A stretch of DNA of 64,000 nucleotides from the NCBI RefSeq assembly GCF_024793945.1, contig NZ_JANUSD010000006.1, positions 124,001-188,000 on the forward strand, written 5' to 3'. The position numbers and the translations under genes are program-made. Under the pieces are notes generated by a model. That model saw nothing but the letters and a program-made list of their open reading frames with translations. It was not told the origin of the DNA and made no database searches. The stretch comes from Emticicia fluvialis. GTDB taxonomy: Bacteria > Bacteroidota > Bacteroidia > Cytophagales > Spirosomataceae. This document shows, piece by piece, positions 9,722-18,429 of the stretch. How positions within the stretch are numbered: the first letter of the stretch is position 1; every line of letters starts with the position of its first letter.

Positions 9722-10951
9722 ATGGAATATCAAATCTATACTTTACCCAATGGTATTCGTATTGCACATCGTCAGGTACCACACACACAGATTGTGCACT
9801 GCGGCCTGATGCTCGACATGGGTAGCCGTGATGAAAAACCCAATCAGGTGGGTCTGGCCCACTTCTGGGAACACATGGCGTTCAAAGGTACAAAAAAGCG
9901 CAAATCTTATCATATAATTAATCGCCTGGAATCGGTAGGAGGCGAACTGAATGCCTACACCACCAAAGAGAAAATCTGTTTCTACGCGTCGGTGCTGGAT
10001 AATCACTTCGAAAAATCGGTTGAATTACTGGCCGATATAACTTTTCATTCTACGTTCCCTGAAAACCAGATTGAAAAAGAACGCGGGGTGATACTGGAAG
10101 AGATGTCGATGTATCAGGATTCCCCCGAAGATGCCATCCAGGACGATTTCGATGGGATTGTATTTGCCAATCACCAGTTGGGCGCTAATATTCTGGGCAC
10201 GCAAGACAGTGTAAAATCGTTTACACGCAAAAGCCTGCAGCAGTTTATAACAGAGAACATGGATACCGACCGGATAGTTTTTTCGGTTGTTGGCAATATA
10301 TCGTTCAAAAAGGTGGTTCAGATTACCGAAAAGTATCTGAAAGAAATACCTGCCCGCAAGAGTGAAATCAGACGCGAGCCTCCGGAGTCTTATCTGCCGC
10401 AACAGGTAACACTTACCAAAAGCATAACGCAGGCACACTGCGCCATTGGCCGCCCCGCCTATGCGTTGAAAGACGAGCGCCGGCTACCATTTTTTATGCT
10501 GGTGAATCTCTTTGGCGGCCCTGGTATGAACTCACGCCTGAACATGACATTGCGTGAGAAATATGGATTGGTATATGGCATTGAAGCTAATTATTCGCCC
10601 TTTATAGATACCGGTTTTCTGGGAATATACTTTGCAACCGACAAGGCTAATCTGGAGAAGGCGAAGTCGCTCATCAGAAAAGAAATGCAATTGCTGAAAG
10701 ACAAACCGTTGGGCAAGTTGCAACTACACACAGCCAAAGAACAACTGATGGGCCAGATGGCAATGGCCGAAGAAAGCAACCAGAGTTATATGTTAATGAT
10801 GGCCAAGAGTATTCTGGACCTCGGCAGGGTAGAATCGTTAGAAAGCATATTCAATGCCATAAAGAAAATTGAAGCCCATGACCTGCAAAGTGTTACGCAG
10901 GAAATGTTTGATGAAAACCAGCTGAGTTACCTTACGTTTCTGCCTGAATAA
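9722..10951 (+). CDS. M16 family zinc metallopeptidase
   Basis: Pitrilysin-family peptidase (insulinase/mitochondrial processing peptidase-like). The 409-residue protein carries the inverted zinc motif HFWEH (His47, Glu50, His51) and the third ligand Glu127 in RGVILEE, 76 residues after His51. The second half (LVNLFGGPGMNSRLNMTLREKYGLVYGIEANYS) is the usual M16C domain. Length is that of a short, single-unit M16 peptidase. There is no signal peptide, so it is probably cytoplasmic. All catalytic residues are present, so it should be the active partner if it works in a pair; no inactive partner gene is adjacent. Confidence 0.94.
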   Translation: MEYQIYTLPNGIRIAHRQVPHTQIVHCGLMLDMGSRDEKPNQVGLAHFWEHMAFKGTKKRKSYHIINRLESVGGELNAYTTKEKICFYASVLDNHFEKSVELLADITFHSTFPENQIEKERGVILEEMSMYQDSPEDAIQDDFDGIVFANHQLGANILGTQDSVKSFTRKSLQQFITENMDTDRIVFSVVGNISFKKVVQITEKYLKEIPARKSEIRREPPESYLPQQVTLTKSITQAHCAIGRPAYALKDERRLPFFMLVNLFGGPGMNSRLNMTLREKYGLVYGIEANYSPFIDTGFLGIYFATDKANLEKAKSLIRKEMQLLKDKPLGKLQLHTAKEQLMGQMAMAEESNQSYMLMMAKSILDLGRVESLESIFNAIKKIEAHDLQSVTQEMFDENQLSYLTFLPE

Positions 10952-11053
10952 AAACATAGCAAGAAAGAATTATACTTTTCGAAGCATTTTGAGAAGGCCG
11001 GACGAGCCTTTAACCGACTTTTTTTACTTTTGATAAATGAAAATTCTGGTGCG

Positions 11054-12136
11054 ATGAAAAATATATATTTTACTGCCGGCCCGGCCGAATTATATCCCCG
11101 ATTTGAGGAGTTTCTAAAACAAGCGGTTGAAGAGCAAATCGGCTCTATTTCGCATAGAAGTGGCCAATTCAGGAAAATATATCAGCATTGCGTCGAGAAT
11201 CTCCGGGTTTTAATGAATATCCCCGAAACATCAGGCATCTTCTTTACAGGGTCTGCCTCTGAGGTATGGGAACGTATCCTGCTCAACATGGTAGAACACG
11301 AAAGTTTCCATCTGGTGAACGGTTCATTCTCTGATAAGTTCTACAAATATGCCGGAAGCCTGAATAAATTTGCACACAAACAGGAAAAACCCATTGGTGA
11401 GGGCTTTAGCTATGCCGAAGTAGAAGTACCGGAATATGCCGAACTGATTTGCACCACCCAGAACGAAACCAGCACAGGCGTGCAAATGCGTGAGGCTGAT
11501 ATTCATAAACTGAAACGCAGCCACCAGAAGAAATTCATAGCGGTTGACATGGTGTCGTCTGCCCCGATTCCTGAACTGGATTTGTCTTTAATTGATACTG
11601 CCTTCTTTTCTGTACAAAAGGCCTTTGGTCTGCCTGCGGGCTTGGGCGTGTGGATTGCCAACGAGAAATGCCTTGAAAAGTCTAAAAAACTGGCAAAACT
11701 GGAAGGCCTGCACATTGGTGCGCACCATACCCTGCCAGCGCTGTGGAAAAACTACGAGACTTTTGAAACCCCTGCCACACCCAATGTACTGGGTATTTAT
11801 CTGCTCGGCAAAGTAGCGGAAGATATGAACAGGATCGGGATTGATAACATCAGAAAAGAAACTGACGAAAAAGCCCGTAAAATATATAAGTATCTGGAAA
11901 CCAGCAGCCTTTGCAGCATAGCTGTTCAGAACCCCGAACATCGCTCAAGAACCGTGATAGTAGCCAATACCACCAAGCCGTCGAAAGTGATTATGGATGC
12001 CTTGAAAGCAAAAGACATGATTATCGGAAGCGGATATGGCCCTAATAAAGATACCCAGATAAGAATCTCAAACTTCCCTTCAAACACACCTGAACAGGTA
12101 GATAATCTATTGAAAGAGTTGAAGAATCTGGAGTAG
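11054..12136 (+). CDS. Class V aminotransferase, SerC-like
   Basis: Pyridoxal-phosphate enzyme related to phosphoserine aminotransferase, which makes phosphoserine from phosphohydroxypyruvate in serine synthesis. I chose ATG 11054 (MKNIYFTAGPAELYP), since the FTAGPA-type motif lies at the N-terminus in this family; an earlier ATG at 11030 adds eight residues. The 360-residue protein shows GSISHRSGQF near residue 35, ICTTQNETSTGVQM near 138 and the PLP-lysine segment FFSVQKAFGLPAGLGVW near 185. Length fits SerC. Similarity to SerC is clear but some Bacteroidota carry a second class V enzyme of uncertain substrate, so the substrate is an inference. Confidence 0.88.
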   Translation: MKNIYFTAGPAELYPRFEEFLKQAVEEQIGSISHRSGQFRKIYQHCVENLRVLMNIPETSGIFFTGSASEVWERILLNMVEHESFHLVNGSFSDKFYKYAGSLNKFAHKQEKPIGEGFSYAEVEVPEYAELICTTQNETSTGVQMREADIHKLKRSHQKKFIAVDMVSSAPIPELDLSLIDTAFFSVQKAFGLPAGLGVWIANEKCLEKSKKLAKLEGLHIGAHHTLPALWKNYETFETPATPNVLGIYLLGKVAEDMNRIGIDNIRKETDEKARKIYKYLETSSLCSIAVQNPEHRSRTVIVANTTKPSKVIMDALKAKDMIIGSGYGPNKDTQIRISNFPSNTPEQVDNLLKELKNLE

Positions 12137-12223
12137 GGGTATATCTATTGAGTGATTTAGTGAATGAGCGATTTAGTGATTGTTTCGTTTAAATCTGATT
12201 AAATTCACTCAATTACTCCGATT

Positions 12224-12510
12224 CTATCCCCCTTTCAAAACTTGTTCATCAGAAATGCCTGCAATCAGGATGATGATGGTTATTGCACCTTCCCATATCA
12301 CGTATTTCTCAAACAACAAACAACCCGCTGCCACCACGGGTGAGATTTTAATTGCCCAGGCAAGCGGTAAACCCAGCCCACCAAATCCCTGTTGATTGAG
12401 GTACAGGTTCCCGAAATCATTCACCCCGCCATTAAATATAGACGGAATACTATGCATCAGCAGCATAATGGCTACAGTTGTGCGGAGTAAGAATGTGTGT
12501 TGAGTTTCAT
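12224..12510 (-). pseudogene. DoxX-like membrane protein fragment
   Basis: The reading frame 12224-12466 gives 80 residues that look like the first half of a DoxX-type small membrane protein (MLLMHSIPSIFNGGVNDF..., then two hydrophobic helices AWAIKISPVVAAGCLLF and AITIIILIAGI). Family members are usually about 130 residues with four helices. Upstream in the same frame I read LLRTTVAI, which continues the first helix without a start codon; an ATG at 12508-12510 lies in another frame, so a one-base shift seems to have split the start. The C-terminus is cut off as well. I read it as a decayed gene, though a short functional protein cannot be excluded. Confidence 0.5.
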
Positions 12511-12530
12511 TTTAACAAGGGCTATAGAAG

Positions 12531-13283
12531 TTATGGAAAATGTTCTATATGTGCTTTAATAAAGTTATAAAGAGTCTCAATTAATTGCTTCTCGTTCTCA
12601 AAGTAATATTTTTCATTTGCCTTAAATACAGAATCCTCTTTCACTTTGTTGCAAGCCAAAATAAACCCATCTTCTCGGTTCTTGTATTTCTCATAAAAAT
12701 ACTGCTTTCTCTTTTTACACATCCTTATGGAATTGGCAATTTCAGTAAGTAAAAGCGTCTTCTCTATTTGCTCTATTATAGTATCCGTATGAAATTCTAT
12801 TGCGTAATCAAAGCCTTCATAACTTTTATATGAAAGCCATTCGGCTATTGCCCCAAAGCAAAACTGATAAGGATTGAGAAACTTTAGTAATTCAAAGTTA
12901 AACCATCCATGCACCGTTAGTTCTTGGTCTTTATCATTACTTAATTCTATTTCTCTTTTTATTATATCAAGCACTAAACTGATGGTATCTTCTTTGTCTT
13001 TGTTGGGAATCCTCAGAATCAATTCAGTGTTACTATATACTTTTCGCTCTATTTCAATACGTGCGTTCTCAATATCAAATTCGTTTACAGACAGACTCTC
13101 CAAAGCCACTTCTCTTGATACGCCTGTTTTCTCCGCTAGAATCGCAGTATATTCTTCTTTTATCAGATGCTCTGCTATTTCAATATTCCAATTTACTTTT
13201 TCAAGGACTTCCAGTGCATAAGCTATCCCAACCTGGATTCTCTCTCTTAAGGCTTTAATACTATCTGAATTACTAATATTCAT
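12531..13283 (-). CDS. Hypothetical protein with EF-Ts/UBA-like N-terminus
   Basis: I do not recognise the whole 250-residue protein. The first 80 residues hold two consecutive three-helix units like the N-terminal UBA-type domain of elongation factor Ts: IKALRERIQVGIAYALEVLEKVNWNIEIAEHLIK and LAEKTGVSREVALESLSVNEFDIENARIEI, each with the LREKTG..../AL...N.DIE.A pattern. The remaining 170 residues are mostly charged helices with a Trp/Tyr-rich centre (TVHGWFNFELLKFLNPYQFCFGAIAEWLSYKSYEGFDYAIEF). There is no signal peptide or membrane helix, so it is cytoplasmic. Base composition is AT-richer than the neighbours, a possible sign of transfer. Function unknown. Confidence 0.72.
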   Translation of the reverse strand: MNISNSDSIKALRERIQVGIAYALEVLEKVNWNIEIAEHLIKEEYTAILAEKTGVSREVALESLSVNEFDIENARIEIERKVYSNTELILRIPNKDKEDTISLVLDIIKREIELSNDKDQELTVHGWFNFELLKFLNPYQFCFGAIAEWLSYKSYEGFDYAIEFHTDTIIEQIEKTLLLTEIANSIRMCKKRKQYFYEKYKNREDGFILACNKVKEDSVFKANEKYYFENEKQLIETLYNFIKAHIEHFP

Positions 13284-13365
13284 TTCTTTTAAAGATATGC
13301 TTATACAATCTTACCAAAAAATCTTTATTTTTGGCTTATACCATAAACCTATTAATTTCACGACC

Positions 13366-13761
13366 ATGATAAACCAGGAAGCCAAAAACATCGACGAATT
13401 CATTAGCTGGTTCCCGCCTGAAGTACAGAAAATATTGCAGAATATACGGAATCTGGTGCATGAGCTTGCACCTGAGGCCACCGAGGCCATTAAATATGCC
13501 ATGCCTACATTTGTGCTCAATGGTAATCTGGTGCACTTTGCGGCTTTCAAAAATCATATCGGCTTCTACCCTGCACCTACGGGTACAGCGGCTTTTAAAG
13601 AAGACCTGGCACCCTATAAAACAGGCAAGGGTTCAATCCAATTTCAGTTGAATGAACCCATACCTTATGATTTAATACGTAAAATCGTGTTGTTCAGAGT
13701 AGAAGAAAACCGGAAGAAGGCCAAACCGGCCAAAAAGAAAACAAGCGCACCTGCTAGTTAA
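13366..13761 (+). CDS. DUF1801 domain protein (YdhG/iron chaperone-like fold)
   Basis: Small cytoplasmic protein of the DUF1801/YdhG family, an SRPBCC-unrelated alpha-beta fold; some relatives are named frataxin-like iron chaperones, with weak support. I chose ATG 13366 (MINQEAKNIDEFISWFPPEV), where family similarity begins; the upstream extension is hydrophobic and unlike the family. The 131-residue protein shows the family pattern ..EVQKILQNIRNLVHELAPEATEAIKYAMPTF, then FAAFKNHIGFYP and GKGSIQFQLNEPIPYDLIRKIV, and a basic tail rich in Lys and Ala. It overlaps the convergent MBL hydrolase gene by 8 bases. Confidence 0.87.
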   Translation: MINQEAKNIDEFISWFPPEVQKILQNIRNLVHELAPEATEAIKYAMPTFVLNGNLVHFAAFKNHIGFYPAPTGTAAFKEDLAPYKTGKGSIQFQLNEPIPYDLIRKIVLFRVEENRKKAKPAKKKTSAPAS

Positions 13762-14392
13762 GAAACGGATTAGAACGGCGCTCCTGCCCTATGGTGGTAG
13801 AAGCGTTATGCCCGGGATATACCGTGTAATCGTCGCCCAGTGTCAGGAATTTATTTCTGATGCTATTCATGAGGTCGGAGTAGCTGGACATCGGGAAATC
13901 ATATCGCCCGATACTACCCTTGAAAAGCACATCACCGCCAATTACAAACTTTTGGGTATGGTTTACAAAAGCCAGATGCCCCGGTGCATGGCCCGGCACA
14001 AATAATATCTCCAGCGTTGAGTTACCGAATTTTATCACATCTCCCTCATCAATAAACCCATCTTCCTGCACGGGTTCATAGCCGGGTATGCCCCATACTT
14101 TACAACGGTTTTCTACATCGCGCAGCACCGGCACTTCATTTTTATGCATGAGCATTTTTACGCCAAATTTACGTTTCACAAAAGCACTGCCAAACACGTG
14201 GTCAAGGTGAGTATGGGTCTGCAACAGGTGTTTTACCGTCAGTTGGTTATCAGCAATAAAATCGGCCAGTTCTTCTTTCTCATATTGCGCCAGACAACCC
14301 GGGTCAATAATAACGGCCTCTTTGGTTTCATCCCACAGAACATAGGTATTCTCTGCCAGAGGCGAAAAAGTAAAATAATGAATATGAATCAT
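13754..14392 (-). CDS. MBL-fold metal-dependent hydrolase (glyoxalase II-like)
   Basis: Metallo-beta-lactamase-fold hydrolase, close in layout to hydroxyacylglutathione hydrolases and similar thioesterases. The 212-residue protein has the metal motif THTHLDH (His60, His62, Asp64, His65), PGHAPGHLAF with the third His, a GGDVLFKGSIGRYDFP segment carrying the bridging Asp, and the final YPGHNASTTIGQER. Length is that of the short bacterial type without the extra C-terminal glutathione-binding domain, so the thiol cofactor is uncertain. Cytoplasmic. It overlaps the end of the convergent DUF1801 gene by 8 bases. Confidence 0.92.
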   Translation of the reverse strand: MIHIHYFTFSPLAENTYVLWDETKEAVIIDPGCLAQYEKEELADFIADNQLTVKHLLQTHTHLDHVFGSAFVKRKFGVKMLMHKNEVPVLRDVENRCKVWGIPGYEPVQEDGFIDEGDVIKFGNSTLEILFVPGHAPGHLAFVNHTQKFVIGGDVLFKGSIGRYDFPMSSYSDLMNSIRNKFLTLGDDYTVYPGHNASTTIGQERRSNPFLN

Positions 14393-14467
14393 CGGTTTTT
14401 GTAAATTTAGGGCTAAAGTTTGGAAGAAAATGAATGATTAATAAGGCTTTTACCTACCAGGCTTTAA

Positions 14468-16384
14468 CTATCTGAATTTCTTGAAACTTTTCTTTTTTTC
14501 TTTGGCAGGTGGCTGCGCGTTATTGCTTTGTACCTTTTTCTTCGGGTTTGAAAGTAGGCGCTCGGCTAAATCAGGGCGATTGAGCTTGAAGAGACGGCTA
14601 CGGATCCAGTTCTTAAACTCCGGTTTATACCAGAAAAAGAAGCGGTTTTGTGCCAGTTTTTCTTCTTTGGTTTTGGCTGTTTTAATGGGTTGCAGGGTAT
14701 ACGGGTGCACTCCGGAATAATAGATAACCTCGGCCACTGTCATAGGTGTAGGCGTAAAGTCTTGTACCTGCTCCAGCTGAAAACCCAGATCTTTGGTTTC
14801 AGCAGCCAGATTTGCCATATCGGCTTCTTCACAACCGGGGTGCGACGAAATAAAGTACGGTATCAGCGGTTGTTTCAGTCCGTGTTTATCCTGTATGTTA
14901 TCGTATTTCTGCTTGAATTTCCTGAAATATTTAAAAGACGGCTTCCGCATTACACGCAGCGTATCATCAGAAGTATGCTCCGGCGCTACTTTCAGTCGAC
15001 CCGAAACGTGGCGGGTTACCAGTTGCTCCATGTAAGCATCATGGTTGCCATCCTGATTATTCTTGTTAAAATCATCTACCAGTAAATCATAGCGGATACC
15101 CGAACCCACAAAGGCCTTCTTTACGTCCGGGTGCGCATCAACTTTCTGGTAAATCTGAGTCAACGGTTTGTGCGAAGTATCCAGATTAGAGCAGATAACC
15201 GGATGAATACAGCTTGGCGCCTGGCAACGGGCACAGATAGATTCATCTTTGCCCTTCATGCGGTACATATTGGCCGATGGCCCGCCTAAGTCGGAAATGT
15301 ATCCTTTAAACTCAGGATGCTGAACAATCTGGTCTACCTCTTTCATGATTGACTCCTCGCTTCTGGAAGCGATAAACTTACCCTGATGTGCTGAAATGGT
15401 GCAGAAGCTACAACCCCCGAAACAGCCCCGGTGCATGTTTATCGAGAACTTAATCATCTCATAGGCCGGAATCGGCCCGCGCTTTTTGTATTTAGGGTGA
15501 GGCAACCGAGTATAAGGCAAATCAAACGACTGGTCAATTTCCTTTTCGTCCATTATTTTGAACGGCGGGTTAATAACCAATGTTTGCGCACCAACCTTTT
15601 GAATAATGCGGTTGGCCTGCCATTTGTTCGACTCCACCTCCACAATCTTGAAATTGGCAGCGTATTTCAGCTTATCGGCCAGGCACACCTCGTGGCTTGC
15701 CAGTTCAACGGTGTTCCAGCCTCTGTCGTCAGGTAGGGCCTCAGCAGTATCCTGCATATAAGCCACCTGATTAATATTTTTGATGGTGTTCAAAGGAACA
15801 CCCTTTTTAACCAGTTTCAGTATTTCGCGCAGGGGTTGCTCTCCCATGCCATACACCAGTAAATCTGCCCCTGAATCGGCCAGAATAGTAGGCATCAGTT
15901 TGTCTTGCCAGTAATCGTAATGGGTAACCCGCCGCAGTGAAGCCTCAATCCCCCCAATCAGCACAGGTACATCCGGATACAGCTCTTTCAGTATTTTAGT
16001 ATAAACCGTAGTGGCATAATCAGGGCGATACCCTGCCTCACCCCCCGGTGTATAAGAATCGTTTGACCGCAAACGTTTATTGGCTGTATAGTGATTCACC
16101 ATCGAGTCCATACAACCGGCCGTTACACCAAAGAAATATTTAGGTCTGCCGTATTTTTTAAAATCACGTAAATCGTCTTTCCAGTTCGGCTGAGCAATAA
16201 TGGCCGTTCTGAAACCCTCGCTCTCAATAATACGCCCGATAACAGCCGTACCAAAGGCAGGGTGGTCTACATAGGCATCGCCCGAAACGAGTATTACATC
16301 TACCTCGTCCCAGCCTCTTTTCTCCACTTCTTTCAAGGTAAGCGGCAGCCAATCTGTTATGGGTCTTTCTGGTCTTATTATCAT
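14468..16384 (-). CDS. YgiQ family radical SAM protein
   Basis: Radical S-adenosylmethionine enzyme of the YgiQ/UPF0313 family, whose reaction is not established. The 638-residue protein has the family N-terminal domain (RPITDWLPLTLKEVEKRGW..., with ILVSGDAYVDHPAFG), a second GGIEASLRRVTHYDYW segment near 145, and the iron-sulfur cluster motif CFGGCSFC (Cys321, Cys325, Cys328). The downstream ISDLGGPSANMYRM and the extra cysteines CARCQAPSCIHPVIC are also typical. The C-terminus is a basic Lys/Pro tail. Length is in the normal range. It is monocistronic on this strand. Confidence 0.93.
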   Translation of the reverse strand: MIIRPERPITDWLPLTLKEVEKRGWDEVDVILVSGDAYVDHPAFGTAVIGRIIESEGFRTAIIAQPNWKDDLRDFKKYGRPKYFFGVTAGCMDSMVNHYTANKRLRSNDSYTPGGEAGYRPDYATTVYTKILKELYPDVPVLIGGIEASLRRVTHYDYWQDKLMPTILADSGADLLVYGMGEQPLREILKLVKKGVPLNTIKNINQVAYMQDTAEALPDDRGWNTVELASHEVCLADKLKYAANFKIVEVESNKWQANRIIQKVGAQTLVINPPFKIMDEKEIDQSFDLPYTRLPHPKYKKRGPIPAYEMIKFSINMHRGCFGGCSFCTISAHQGKFIASRSEESIMKEVDQIVQHPEFKGYISDLGGPSANMYRMKGKDESICARCQAPSCIHPVICSNLDTSHKPLTQIYQKVDAHPDVKKAFVGSGIRYDLLVDDFNKNNQDGNHDAYMEQLVTRHVSGRLKVAPEHTSDDTLRVMRKPSFKYFRKFKQKYDNIQDKHGLKQPLIPYFISSHPGCEEADMANLAAETKDLGFQLEQVQDFTPTPMTVAEVIYYSGVHPYTLQPIKTAKTKEEKLAQNRFFFWYKPEFKNWIRSRLFKLNRPDLAERLLSNPKKKVQSNNAQPPAKEKKKSFKKFR

Positions 16385-17007
16385 ACTACAAAATTAGGGC
16401 TTTTTACGAGAAACACGGCATTTTATTGTTATATCGGCCACAAACGCATAAAAAACCAACAAAAAGCGAATACTTAACAACAATACCAGGCCTTAGGTTT
16501 CAAAGAAGAAAAATTATACTTTTTCAATAAAGTGCCTGGTGGTATTTCCGGTTGGCAATTACGGGTATTTTTTTACGGAATGGAGACAAACAAAAACCGG
16601 ATGATTTTTTTGCGCATTTAAACACGTACCGGAAACGTTCCCGAAAACGAAACCGATATATTTTATTAAAATTGTTTCAGAATGTCTTTGTTTAATACAA
16701 ATTTTACATTAATATTCTACTGATTATTATCTGGCTGAAGTATTTTTGATGAAGCAACCCCAACACCTAAAAGCCGCTTCTTTTGTACTTTTTATAGAAT
16801 TACCTAAACCCTAAATACACCAGCTCCGGTACTTATTCCACAAATAAACTTACGGCACTATCGTGAAACAATTAACTATGGAAGGGGAATTTTAAAGTGT
16901 GCGGCTGTGAGCCTGGCAATGCCCTTTCGGGGCTATAGCTGGCAAAACAGCCGCAACCATCCCTGTTTCTTTTGATACCTCTATTCAACATAAACATACA
17001 GCGTGAA
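16385..17007. other. Long intergenic region before the oxidoreductase operon
   Basis: About 620 bases without a credible gene, between the divergent ygiQ-type gene and the oxidoreductase operon. Most is AT-rich. A compact GC-rich structured element occupies 16900-16955 near its right end and is listed separately. A minus-strand reading frame here overlaps the oxidoreductase start and is not coding-like. Confidence 0.5.
16900..16955 (+). promoter_or_regulatory. Candidate structured 5' leader
   Basis: A perfect 9-base stem (TGCGGCTGT 16900-16908 with ACAGCCGCA 16947-16955) encloses a second hairpin (GCCC 16921-16924 with GGGC 16930-16933). It ends about 50 bases before the start codon of the oxidoreductase operon and stands out from the AT-rich surroundings. 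It could be a cis-regulatory RNA or a protein-binding site. I do not recognise it as a known riboswitch class. Confidence 0.35.
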
Positions 17008-18414
17008 ATGAACAACGATTCAAAAAATGATATTTCAAGAAGAAAGTTCCTCGAGCTCGGCAGTAAGGGCCTAATGGCAACAGGGGCAATGGCTTTTGGC
17101 GTACCAACCATTGTACCGGCCTCGGTTTTTGGTAAAAACGCACCCAGCAACCGCATTAATGTGGGTGCCATTGGTGTGGGCCGGATATCGCACGGGCACG
17201 ACATGCCGGGTGTTTGGAAACATGAAAACGCACAGATTATGGCCGTTTGCGACCTTGACAGCAACCGGGTTGATGCGGCACAGAAACTGGTAAATGGCTA
17301 TTATACCAAAAAGACCGGAAAAGACTTTAACGGGGTGAAAGGCTATGGCGATTATAGAGAATTACTGGGTAACAAAGATATTGATGCCGTTATTGTAAGT
17401 ACGCCCGACCACTGGCATGCGCCTATTGTTATACATGCGGTAGAAGCCGGCAAAGATGTGTACTGCCAGAAACCGGCGTCACTTACCATAGCTGAAGGAC
17501 GAATGATGGCCGATGCCGTAAAAAGAACAGGCCGCATTGTGCAGATTGGCAGCCAGCAACGGTCTACTTCTCAATTCAGATATGCGGTAGAGTTGGTAAG
17601 AAACGGAAGAATAGGTACATTGCAAAGAGTTTTTGTGGGTTTACCGGGAGACCCTTCGGGCAATGAAGAGCCTGAGATGCCGATACCTAAAAACCTAAAC
17701 TACGATATGTGGCTGGGTACCACGCCGGAAGTGTACTATACTGAAAAGCGGGTACACCCGCAGGTAGGTTTCGACCGCCCGGGCTGGTTGCGTTGCGAGC
17801 AGTTTGGCGCCGGAATGATAACCGGTTGGGGCGCGCACCATATTGATATAGCTCATTGGGGTATGAATACCGAACTTTCGGGCCCTATTGAAATATGGGG
17901 CAAGGCCGATTTCCCAACCAGCGGTTTATGGAATGTACATGGCATTTTTACGACCCATGCCATGTATGAAAACGGAGTGGAGATGATTATCAGCAATGAG
18001 ATTCCGAACGGCATACGTTTTGAAGGAACAGACGGCTGGATTTTTGTATCACGCGGAGACGGGGCGGTAACCTCAAGCGACCCGATAGCCAAACAAAATG
18101 CTACCAAGAAACTGGATGCCAGCGACCCTAAAATAATAACGTCTGAAATAGGGGCAAACGAGATACACATGACCATAAGCCCCGACCACCACGGCAACTG
18201 GCTGGAAAGCATTGCCAGCCGGAAAGACCCGATTGCTCCGGCCGAAATAGGGCATCGTTCATGCACCGCATGTTTATTGCACCATGCAGCCATGAAACTG
18301 AAAAGGAAGCTATATTGGGATCCCAAAACAGAACGTTTTAAAAACGATAAAGAGGCAAACGCATTACTTGCTCGCCCGCAAAGAAGTGCTTATGCCATTA
18401 AAGTCCGTAAATAA
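17008..18414 (+). CDS. Tat-exported Gfo/Idh/MocA family oxidoreductase
   Basis: NAD(P)-dependent oxidoreductase acting on sugars, inositols or related polyols, predicted outside the cytoplasm. I chose ATG 17008 (MNNDSKNDISRRKFLELGSKG) because it starts just before a twin-arginine signal (SRRKFL followed by GLMATGAMAFGVPTIVPA). The 468-residue protein then has the Rossmann start INVGAIGVGRISHGHDMPG, the STPDHWHAPIVIHAVEAGKDVYCQKP segment (CQKP replaces the commoner EKP), and the substrate domain with GAGMITGWGAHHIDIAHWGMN. It is the first gene of a three-gene operon; the next gene starts 15 bases after its stop. The substrate is unknown. Confidence 0.92.
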   Translation: MNNDSKNDISRRKFLELGSKGLMATGAMAFGVPTIVPASVFGKNAPSNRINVGAIGVGRISHGHDMPGVWKHENAQIMAVCDLDSNRVDAAQKLVNGYYTKKTGKDFNGVKGYGDYRELLGNKDIDAVIVSTPDHWHAPIVIHAVEAGKDVYCQKPASLTIAEGRMMADAVKRTGRIVQIGSQQRSTSQFRYAVELVRNGRIGTLQRVFVGLPGDPSGNEEPEMPIPKNLNYDMWLGTTPEVYYTEKRVHPQVGFDRPGWLRCEQFGAGMITGWGAHHIDIAHWGMNTELSGPIEIWGKADFPTSGLWNVHGIFTTHAMYENGVEMIISNEIPNGIRFEGTDGWIFVSRGDGAVTSSDPIAKQNATKKLDASDPKIITSEIGANEIHMTISPDHHGNWLESIASRKDPIAPAEIGHRSCTACLLHHAAMKLKRKLYWDPKTERFKNDKEANALLARPQRSAYAIKVRK

Positions 18415-18429
18415 CCCTAAGAATATCTG

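Noticed and set aside
12140..12180. Short direct repeats around GATTTAGTGA
   Set aside because: Two or three copies of ten bases with no larger unit, transposase or matching end sequence; too little to call a mobile element.
16872..17264. Minus-strand 130-residue reading frame over the oxidoreductase start
   Set aside because: It overlaps the clear twin-arginine signal and Rossmann domain on the plus strand and matches nothing I recognise.
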